A stretch of DNA of 64,000 nt from Betaproteobacteria bacterium CG2_30_68_42 (GTDB lineage: Bacteria; Pseudomonadota; Gammaproteobacteria; Burkholderiales; Rhodocyclaceae). The stretch is taken from assembly GCA_001872285.1 (NCBI GenBank), contig MNXU01000064.1, positions 1 to 64,000 of the forward strand, given 5' to 3'. Positions 55,051 through 64,000 of the stretch are shown here, in pieces (the first letter of the stretch is position 1; each line of letters starts with the position of its first letter). The notes beneath the pieces are model-generated. The model saw nothing but the letters and a program-made list of their open reading frames with translations, searched no databases and was not told the DNA's origin. A program made the position numbers and the translations under genes.

Positions 55051-57647
55051 GGGACGATGTTGACCAGCCGGCCGGGCACGACGACCACCTTCTTCGGTGT
55101 CCGGCCGGCGAGGATCCTGCACGCGGCCTCGGCCGCGAGCGCGGCACGCTCGATGTCCTCCCGGCTCGCCGAGGCGGCGACCTGCACCGATCCGCGCATC
55201 TTGCCGTTGATCTGCAGCACGAGTTCGATTCTCTCGCGCGCGAGCGCCTCCGCCGCGGGCTCGGGCCAAGGCGCATCGAGCAGCTCGCCGCCCAGCGCCA
55301 GTTCGCTCCACAGGGCGTGGCACAGATGCGGCGTGATCGGAGAGAGCAGCCGCAGCAGGATCGAGAGCCCCTCGCGCACGACCGCGGCCTCGGCTGCGCC
55401 GCTGCGCGGCGCAGCCTCCAGCGCATTGAGCATCTTCATCGCGGCGGATGCGACGGTATTGAACTGGAACTTGCCGAAGTCGTAGTTCGCCTGCTTCAGA
55501 TTGAAGTGGATCGTGCGCCGCGTGGCGGTCGCCGCATCGGGCAGCGGCAGCGGCACGCTGCCGGGGGCCGAGGCGACCGTCTCGCGCATCGTCCAGGCGA
55601 ATGCCCACACCCGCTTGAGGAATCGGTAGGCCCCTTCCACGCCGGCATCCGACCATTCCAGCGTCTGCTCCGGCGGGCTCGCGAACATCATGAAGAAGCG
55701 CGCCGTGTCGGCGCCGCAGCGCTCGATCAGGGCCTGAGGGTCGACGCCGTTGTTCTTCGACTTCGACATGGTCGTGACGCCGCCGGAGTCCACCGGCGCG
55801 CCGTCGGCCTTGAGCACGGCCTGGATGCGGTTGCCCTTCTCGTCGCGCCTGATCTCGACCTCCGCCGGGTTGTAATAGGCGATGCGACCCGATGCCGGCT
55901 TGCGGAAGAAGACTTCGTTGAGCACCATGCCCTGGGTGAGCAGGCGCGAGAACGGCTCGCCGAAGCCGACCAGGCCGAGATCGCGCATCACCTTCGTCCA
56001 GAAGCGCGAATAGAGCAGATGCAGGATGGCATGCTCGATGCCGCCGATGTACTGGTCGACCGGCAGCCAGTAATTGACGCGCTCGTCGACCATGCGGCCG
56101 GCATTGTCCGCGCACGCATAGCGGCTGTAGTACCAGGACGAATCGACGAAGGTGTCCATGGTGTCGGTCTCGCGCCGCGCGGGGGCTTTGCACTTCGGGC
56201 AGCGGCATTCGACGAAATCGCGGCGCCGCGCGAGCGGGTTGCCGGAGCCGTCCGGCACGCAGTCCTCCGGCAGCACGACCGGGAGCTCGGCGTCGGGCAC
56301 CGGCACCGTGCCGCAGGTCTCGCAGTGGATGAGCGGGATCGGGCAGCCCCAGTAGCGCTGGCGCGAGATGCCCCAGTCGCGCAGCCTCCAGGTGACCTGC
56401 CTGCCGCCGAGGCCCTTCGCCTCGAGGTCGGCGGCGATGGCCTCCATCGCCTCCTCGATGCCGAGGCCATCGTACCTTCCGGAATGGACGCAGCGGCCCG
56501 ACTGCTTGTCCGCGTACCACTCCTGCCACGCGTCCAGCGAGAAGCTCTTGCCGGGAAGGTCGATGACCTGCCGGATCGGCAGTCCGTATTTCTTCGCGAA
56601 ATGGAAGTCGCGCTCGTCGTGGGCCGGTACCGCCATCACCGCACCTTCCCCGTAGCCCATCAGCACGTAGTTGCCGACCCACACCTCGATTCTCTCTCCG
56701 GTGAGCGGATGGCGCACGAGGATGCCGGTCGGCATGCCCTTCTTTTCCATCGTCGCGAGGTCGGCTTCCATCACCGAACCGTGCTTGCATTCCTCGATGA
56801 AGGCGGCGAGCCGGGGATCGTCGCGCGCGGCACGGGTCGCGAGCGGATGCTCGGCGGCGACCGCACAGAAGGTCACCCCCATGATGGTGTCGGCGCGGGT
56901 GGTGAACACCCACAGCTTCTCCTGCCTGCCGTCGAGCTCGAAGGGGAAGGCGAAGCGCACGCCGTGGCTCTTGCCGATCCAGTTGGCCTGCATCGTCCTG
57001 ACGCGCTCGGGCCAGCCGGGCAGATGGTCCAGCTCGGCGAGCAGCTCTTCGGCGTAGCGCGTGATCGCCAGGTAGTACATCGGAATCTCGCGCTTCTCGA
57101 CCGGCGCCCCGGTGCGCCAGCCGCGGCCGTCGATGACCTGCTCGTTGGCGAGCACGGTCTTGTCGACCGGATCCCAGTTCACCGCCCCGGTTTTCTTGTA
57201 GGCGATCCCCTTTTCGAGCATGCGCAGGAACAGCCACTGGTTCCAGCGGTAATACTCCGGACTGCAGGTGGCCAGCTCGCGGCTCCAGTCGATCGCGAAG
57301 CCCAGCGACTTGAGCTGGCGCTTCATGTAGGCGATGTTGTCCCAGGTCCATTTCGCCGGCGGCACGCCGTGCGCCATCGCGGCGTTCTCCGCGGGCAGCC
57401 CGAAGGCGTCCCAGCCCATTGGCTGGAGCACGTTGAAGCCGCGCATGCGGTGGTGGCGGGCGAGCACGTCGCCGATGGTGTAGTTGCGCACATGCCCCAT
57501 GTGCAGCTTCCCCGAGGGATAGGGGAACATCGACAGACAGTAGTATTTCGGGCGGCCGGGATCCTCGGCGGCGCGGAAGGCACTCGTGCGTTCCCAGTGC
57601 TCCTGTGCGGCGCGTTCGACCGCTGCCGGGTCGTATCTTTCCTGCAT
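55047..57647 (-). CDS. leuS: Leucine--tRNA ligase LeuS
   Basis: Class I aminoacyl-tRNA synthetase of 866 residues. The HIGH signature is HMGH at residues 49-52, the zinc-like CP1 insertion with [19 protein letters not shown] and [27 protein letters not shown] is present, and the KMSKS loop reads TMSKSK at about residue 626. An editing domain with [20 protein letters not shown] is included. All core motifs are intact. It is co-transcribed with lptE and holA. Confidence 0.97.
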   Translation of the reverse strand: MQERYDPAAVERAAQEHWERTSAFRAAEDPGRPKYYCLSMFPYPSGKLHMGHVRNYTIGDVLARHHRMRGFNVLQPMGWDAFGLPAENAAMAHGVPPAKWTWDNIAYMKRQLKSLGFAIDWSRELATCSPEYYRWNQWLFLRMLEKGIAYKKTGAVNWDPVDKTVLANEQVIDGRGWRTGAPVEKREIPMYYLAITRYAEELLAELDHLPGWPERVRTMQANWIGKSHGVRFAFPFELDGRQEKLWVFTTRADTIMGVTFCAVAAEHPLATRAARDDPRLAAFIEECKHGSVMEADLATMEKKGMPTGILVRHPLTGERIEVWVGNYVLMGYGEGAVMAVPAHDERDFHFAKKYGLPIRQVIDLPGKSFSLDAWQEWYADKQSGRCVHSGRYDGLGIEEAMEAIAADLEAKGLGGRQVTWRLRDWGISRQRYWGCPIPLIHCETCGTVPVPDAELPVVLPEDCVPDGSGNPLARRRDFVECRCPKCKAPARRETDTMDTFVDSSWYYSRYACADNAGRMVDERVNYWLPVDQYIGGIEHAILHLLYSRFWTKVMRDLGLVGFGEPFSRLLTQGMVLNEVFFRKPASGRIAYYNPAEVEIRRDEKGNRIQAVLKADGAPVDSGGVTTMSKSKNNGVDPQALIERCGADTARFFMMFASPPEQTLEWSDAGVEGAYRFLKRVWAFAWTMRETVASAPGSVPLPLPDAATATRRTIHFNLKQANYDFGKFQFNTVASAAMKMLNALEAAPRSGAAEAAVVREGLSILLRLLSPITPHLCHALWSELALGGELLDAPWPEPAAEALARERIELVLQINGKMRGSVQVAASASREDIERAALAAEAACRILAGRTPKKVVVVPGRLVNIVP

Positions 57648-57721
57648 GGGCGGAGCTGTGCGGAGGTGTGGCTTCGGAGGCGCGCAGTATACCGCGCGCA
57701 TCCGCTCCCCGAGTGCGGACG

Positions 57722-58009
57722 CTAGAGCATCCGCAGCCAGCTGCGCGACGCCGTCACGCTCACGTCGCGCCAGATCGCCAGCGGCAGCAGCCACAGGCGC
57801 ACCTGGCAATGGACGATCGGCGAGAACGGCGCCTGCTGCGCCAGCAGTTCGTTCAGCCGCTCGACCGCGAGACGCCAGGTTTCCGGCGTTGCGGCCGCGC
57901 CGGTGCGCAGCCTGGCGTGCCGGAGCGCCTCCGCCCACAGTCGTTCGGCGCGCCCGATCGGAACGCCGGTCTTGCGCGCGAGCCAGGGCAACATCTTGGG
58001 TGACTTCAT
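57722..58009 (-). CDS. Conserved short hypothetical protein
   Basis: A 95-residue protein with ATG at 58009 and GAGGAAGC as ribosome site. The N-terminus [32 protein letters not shown] resembles short uncharacterised proteins of betaproteobacteria. No domain with known function and no membrane segment is evident. It is divergent from uvrD and ends 74 bp before leuS. Confidence 0.6.
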   Translation of the reverse strand: MKSPKMLPWLARKTGVPIGRAERLWAEALRHARLRTGAAATPETWRLAVERLNELLAQQAPFSPIVHCQVRLWLLPLAIWRDVSVTASRSWLRML

Positions 58010-58226
58010 TTCCGCTTCCTCGAAGACCCGCTGCATTCCAGCGCCGCGCCTTCCAGGCCGGAAATATTGCAGCGCACCATCGCAATATGGCACCGATGCT
58101 CTGCGGATGCAATGGGTAACCTCCTCAAGAACGCACACCGGTTATTGCGATGCACCAAGTACCGGCCGGGGCTTCGCGTCACAGACCCGCCGTATAATCA
58201 GCTCTTCCCGCGCCATTGCGCCTCAG

Positions 58227-60440
<2,214 letters not shown>

Positions 60441-60481
60441 GAGCGCCCTGCGGGTCGGTCGGACGACGAGGAGGCATGCGG

Positions 60482-61273
60482 ATGAAGACGATTGCGAACG
60501 GCATCGAAATGCGATACGAAACGGGCGGAGCCGGACCCTGGGTGACACTGTCCCACTCGCTCGCCTGCGATTGCTCGATGTGGGATCCTCAGGTCGCGGC
60601 GCTTCAGGCGCGCTTCCGCGTGCTGCGCTTCGACACCCGCGGGCACGGCGGCAGCGGCGCGCCGCCCGGGCCTTATGCGTTCGAGCAGCTCTCCGACGAC
60701 GTGATCGGGCTCTGGGATGCGCTCGGCATCGAGCGCTCGCATTTCGTGGGGCTGTCGATGGGCGGCATGATCGGACAGCATCTCGCGCTGCGCGCGCCGC
60801 GGCGGCTCGCTTCGCTGGTGCTCGCGGACACCGCGAGCCGCGTCTCGCCCGAGGCGCTGCCGGTGTGGGAGGAGCGCATCCGCATCGTTCGCAGCGAGGG
60901 CATGGGAGCGCTGGTACAGCCGACCCTCGAGCGCTGGTTCACCGCGCCCTACCGACAGGCGCATCCCGAGGTGATGGAGCGCATCGGCGCGCTGATCCGT
61001 GCGACCCCGGTCGAGGGCTATGCGGGTTGCGCCCACTGCATCGCGCGGCTCGATTCGAGCGACCGGCTCGCCGGCATCCGCGCGCGCACGCTTGTGATCG
61101 TCGGCGAGCAGGACACGGGCACCCCGCCCTCGGCGGCGCGCGCGATCGCCGGAGCGATTGCCGGCGCACGGCTCGAAACCATTCCCGGCGCCGCCCACCT
61201 CTCCAACATCGAGCAGGCCGAAACCTTCAACCGCCTGCTGATCGAATTCCTCGCCGCCGCGCGAACGGGGTGA
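60482..61273 (+). CDS. Alpha/beta hydrolase, 3-oxoadipate enol-lactonase-like
   Basis: A hydrolase of 263 residues of the PcaD group. The oxyanion segment is LSHSLACDCSMWDPQV, the nucleophile elbow GLSMGGMIGQ, the acid lies in VIVGEQDTGTPP and the catalytic His in IPGAAHLSNIEQAETF. GAGGAGG precedes ATG 60482 at a good distance; an ATG at 60476 is too close. The gene is flanked by inverted copies of a dispersed repeat. Without protocatechuate genes nearby the substrate remains open. Confidence 0.8.
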   Translation: MKTIANGIEMRYETGGAGPWVTLSHSLACDCSMWDPQVAALQARFRVLRFDTRGHGGSGAPPGPYAFEQLSDDVIGLWDALGIERSHFVGLSMGGMIGQHLALRAPRRLASLVLADTASRVSPEALPVWEERIRIVRSEGMGALVQPTLERWFTAPYRQAHPEVMERIGALIRATPVEGYAGCAHCIARLDSSDRLAGIRARTLVIVGEQDTGTPPSAARAIAGAIAGARLETIPGAAHLSNIEQAETFNRLLIEFLAAARTG

Positions 61274-61279
61274 CTGACG

Positions 61280-61325
61280 GTTCGGGTTTTTTCCGTCTTC
61301 TGTCCTCTGTCCTCTGTGCTCCGAC
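61280..61325 (-). repeat. Dispersed repeat E, inverted relative of the uvrD repeat
   Basis: On the minus strand it reads gtcggagcacagaggacaga and continues with acagaagacgg and aaacccgaac. By hand alignment about 37 of 46 positions agree with 60200-60246. It stands in the gap between the hydrolase and maeB. Confidence 0.6.
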
Positions 61326-61417
61326 CCCGCGCAGCGCACGCGGCTGCGCCCGCCGGTTGTACCATTGCGGACAGGACGACACGAACGGACGAATCTTTTT
61401 CCCGAAGGGAGACGCAC

Positions 61418-63691
61418 GTGGACCGTGACATCGACACCGCCGCACTCGAATACCATCGCCTTCCCACCCCCGGCAAAATCTCGGTCGTACCGACCAAGAG
61501 CCTGATCAACCAGCGCGATTTGGCGCTCGCCTATACGCCCGGAGTCGCGGCGGCCTGTCATGCGATCGTGGCGGACCAGGCCCAGGTGAGCGAACTCACC
61601 TCGCGCGGCAACCTCGTGGGCGTGGTCACCAACGGCACCGCAGTGCTCGGGCTCGGAAACATCGGCCCCTACGCGGCCAAGCCGGTGATGGAAGGCAAGG
61701 GCTGTCTGTTCAAGAAATTCGCCGGCATCGACGTGTTCGACATCGAACTGGCCGAGCGCGACCCCGACAAGCTGGTGGAGATCATCGCCGCCCTGGAGCC
61801 GACCCTGGGCGGCGTGAATCTCGAGGACATCAAGGCGCCCGAATGCTTCTACATCGAGGCCAGGCTCAAGGAGCGGATGAAGATCCCGGTCTTCCACGAC
61901 GACCAGCACGGCACCGCGATCATCTCCTCGGCGGCGCTGCTCAACGGCCTGAAGGTCGTCGGCAAGAAGATCGGCGAGATCAAACTCGTGTGCTCGGGCG
62001 CGGGCGCGGCCGCCATCGCCTGCCTCGACCTGATGGTGCGCGTCGGGGTGCGGCGCGAGAACGTCTGGGTCGCCGACAGCAAGGGCGCGATCTATGTCGG
62101 GCGCGACGAGAACATGGAGCCGAACAAGTCCCGCTACGCGCAGAACACGAAGCTGCGCACGCTCGCCGAGATCATCGAGGGGGCGGATGCCTTCCTCGGC
62201 TGTTCGGCGGCCGGAGTCCTCAAGCCGGAGATGGTTGCGCGCATGGCGCCGCGGCCGCTGATCCTCGCGCTCGCCAATCCGGTGCCCGAGATTCTGCCCG
62301 ACGAAGCCAAGGCGGTGCGCCCCGACTGCGTGATCGCGACCGGCCGCTCCGACTATCCGAACCAGGTGAACAACGTGCTCTGCTTCCCCTTCCTGTTCCG
62401 CGGCGCGCTCGACGCTGGCGCCACCCGGGTGACCGGGGAAATGGAGCTCGCCTGCGTGAAGGCGATCGCCGAGCTGGCCGAGGCCGAGCAGTCCGACATC
62501 GTCGCCAGCGCCTACGGCGGGCAGGAGCTGTCCTTCGGACCGGAGTACATCATCCCGCGGCCCTTCGATCCACGCCTGATCGTGAATGTCGCCCCGGCGG
62601 TCGCGCGCGCGGCGATGGACTCGGGCGTGGCCACGCGCCCGATCGCCGACTTCGACGCCTACCGGCAGAAGCTGCTGAGCTTCGTCTATCACTCCGGCTC
62701 GATCATGAAGCCGGTGTTCGATGCCGCGCGACGCTCCCCGCGCAGCGTCATCTACGCCGAGGGCGAGGACGAGCGGGTGCTGCGCGCGGTAAAGGTCGTC
62801 GTCGACGAGGGGCTTGCGCGACCCATCGTGATCGGCCGCCCCGCGGTGATCCAGATGCGCATCGACAAGTGCGGCCTCAAGCTGGTACCGGGCAAGGACT
62901 TCGAGCTGGTGAACCAGGAGTCCGATCCGCGCTACCGCGAGCTGTGGGAGGAGTACCACCACCTGATGGGGCGGCAGGGCGTCACGCCGGAACTGGCCAA
63001 GGCCAAGCTGCGCAGCGATCCGACGCTGATCGGCGCGATGCTCCTGCGGCGCGGCTCCGGCGATGCGCTGATCTGCGGCACCTACGGGCTGCACCGCAAG
63101 CATCTGCGCGACATCGCCGATGTCATCGGCCTGCGCAAGGACCAGCGCATCTTCTCGGCCGTCAATGTGCTGATGCTGCCGCGGCGCACGCTGTTCATCT
63201 GCGACACCTATGTGAACGAGGATCCTTCCGCCGAGCAGGTCGCCGAGATCGCCGTCGCCGCGGCCGAGGAAGTCAGGCGCTTCGGCATCACGCCCAAGGT
63301 GGCGCTGCTCTCGCACTCGAATTTCGGCAGCTCGGCTTCCAGCGCCGCGCTCAAGATGCGCCAGGCTCGCGAGATCATCGCGCGGCTCGAGCCCGGACTC
63401 GAGGTCGAGGGCGAGATGCAGGGAGATTCGGCCCTGTCCGAGCCGCTGCGCATGCGCCAATACATGGACTGCCGGCTGAAAGGGGAAGCCAACCTGCTGG
63501 TGATGCCGAACCTCGACGCCGCCAACATCGCCTTCAACCTGCTCAAGGAAACCTCGGGTGATGGCATCACCGTCGGGCCGATCCTGCTCGGTGCGGCGAT
63601 GCCAGTGCATATCCTCACGCCGAGCGCCACCGTGCGCAGGCTGGTCAATATGACGGCGCTGGCGGTGGTCGATGCCAACGCGCAGAAGTGA
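61418..63691 (+). CDS. maeB: NADP-dependent malic enzyme MaeB
   Basis: A 757-residue malic enzyme that decarboxylates malate to pyruvate and yields NADPH. The N-terminal malic enzyme half has [59 protein letters not shown] and [14 protein letters not shown] (NADP site). The C-terminal 330 residues are a phosphotransacetylase-like domain ([32 protein letters not shown]) that senses acetyl-CoA. The GTG start ([13 protein letters not shown]) has AGGGAG nine bases upstream. Confidence 0.95.
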   Translation: MDRDIDTAALEYHRLPTPGKISVVPTKSLINQRDLALAYTPGVAAACHAIVADQAQVSELTSRGNLVGVVTNGTAVLGLGNIGPYAAKPVMEGKGCLFKKFAGIDVFDIELAERDPDKLVEIIAALEPTLGGVNLEDIKAPECFYIEARLKERMKIPVFHDDQHGTAIISSAALLNGLKVVGKKIGEIKLVCSGAGAAAIACLDLMVRVGVRRENVWVADSKGAIYVGRDENMEPNKSRYAQNTKLRTLAEIIEGADAFLGCSAAGVLKPEMVARMAPRPLILALANPVPEILPDEAKAVRPDCVIATGRSDYPNQVNNVLCFPFLFRGALDAGATRVTGEMELACVKAIAELAEAEQSDIVASAYGGQELSFGPEYIIPRPFDPRLIVNVAPAVARAAMDSGVATRPIADFDAYRQKLLSFVYHSGSIMKPVFDAARRSPRSVIYAEGEDERVLRAVKVVVDEGLARPIVIGRPAVIQMRIDKCGLKLVPGKDFELVNQESDPRYRELWEEYHHLMGRQGVTPELAKAKLRSDPTLIGAMLLRRGSGDALICGTYGLHRKHLRDIADVIGLRKDQRIFSAVNVLMLPRRTLFICDTYVNEDPSAEQVAEIAVAAAEEVRRFGITPKVALLSHSNFGSSASSAALKMRQAREIIARLEPGLEVEGEMQGDSALSEPLRMRQYMDCRLKGEANLLVMPNLDAANIAFNLLKETSGDGITVGPILLGAAMPVHILTPSATVRRLVNMTALAVVDANAQK

Positions 63692-63701
63692 GAGGGCGAC
63701 C

Positions 63702-64000
63702 ATGACCCATGCGATTCGTTTCGACCGCACCGGCGGCCCCGAAGTCCTGAAGTGGGAAGCGGTCGAGGTGGGCCCGCCCGCCGCCGGTGAAGTGCGCATC
63801 CGCCATCGGGCGTGCGGCCTGAATTTCATCGACATCTATCATCGCGACGGCCTCTATCCGGTGCCGCTGCCCTCCGGGATCGGCCTCGAGGGCGCGGGCG
63901 TGGTCGAGGAAGTCGGATCGGGCGTGGCCGATTTCGCCGTGGGCGACCGCGTCGCCTATGCCGGCGGGCCGGTCGGCGCCTATGCTGAAGAGCGGCTGAT
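63702..64000 (+). CDS. Quinone oxidoreductase / zinc-independent alcohol dehydrogenase family, 5' part
   Basis: The first 99 codons of a medium-chain dehydrogenase/reductase of the quinone oxidoreductase group. It begins MTHAIRFDRTGGPEVLKWE and continues GEVRIRHRACGLNFIDIYHRDGLYPVPLPSGIGLEGAGVVEEVG, all typical of NADPH:quinone reductase Qor. The window ends within it. Ten bases separate it from maeB. Confidence 0.9.
   Translation, partial: MTHAIRFDRTGGPEVLKWEAVEVGPPAAGEVRIRHRACGLNFIDIYHRDGLYPVPLPSGIGLEGAGVVEEVGSGVADFAVGDRVAYAGGPVGAYAEERL

Overview
The window is a high-GC (roughly two-thirds G+C by eye), densely coded bacterial chromosome segment. Gene content points to a betaproteobacterium, probably Rhodocyclales- or Burkholderiales-like. 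The markers are the rpsU-yqeY-dnaG-rpoD block beside tsaD, plsY and folB, a Hyb-type uptake hydrogenase, and aromatic genes of the kind known from Aromatoleum, Azoarcus and Thauera. No rRNA, tRNA, CRISPR array, phage or transposase was recognised. The taxonomic call is an inference.

Layout. 1-2314: the 3' part of katG, disturbed by a 230-bp direct duplication at the window edge, and a ferritin-like protein. 2315-7352: a repeat-rich intergenic region, then a phosphonate/phosphite-type ABC transporter (binding protein, ATPase, two permeases) and an HMG-CoA-lyase-family enzyme. 7353-13972: a complete membrane-bound uptake [NiFe]-hydrogenase operon (hybOABCD, hypC, hybE). 13973-23761 (minus strand): phenylacetate alpha-oxidation genes, namely an FlK-like thioesterase, padBCD (molybdenum phenylacetyl-CoA oxidoreductase) and padEFGHI (phenylglyoxylate dehydrogenase). 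24084-29606 (minus strand): a small Cys-containing protein, an ankyrin protein, boxB, boxC and boxR. 29732-32353 (plus strand): flavodoxin, a DUF4863 protein and benzoate-CoA ligase. 32354-33771: a cold-shock protein and rpoH, the latter preceded by a perfect CIRCE operator. 33791-37241: a tungstate/molybdate transporter with a divergent ModE-like regulator. 37281-44694: rpoD, dnaG, yqeY, rpsU, tsaD, plsY, folB, ybaK. 44787-53421: xerD-type recombinase, ogt, a TRAP-TAXI transporter, and proA with assorted metabolic genes. 53441-64000: holA, lptE, leuS, uvrD, an enol-lactonase-like hydrolase, maeB and the start of a quinone oxidoreductase.

How it fits together. PadBCD should turn phenylacetyl-CoA into phenylglyoxylate, and PadEFGHI should turn that into benzoyl-CoA. 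Benzoate-CoA ligase makes the same intermediate from benzoate. BoxB and BoxC then open the ring through the oxygen-dependent epoxide route. An alpha-oxidation module known from anaerobic metabolism is therefore arranged head to tail with an aerobic ring-cleavage module. The BoxB reductase (boxA), the box aldehyde dehydrogenase (boxD) and a phenylacetate-CoA ligase are not in the window. The Mo/W transporter could supply PadB, and the hydrogenase feeds electrons to the quinone pool.
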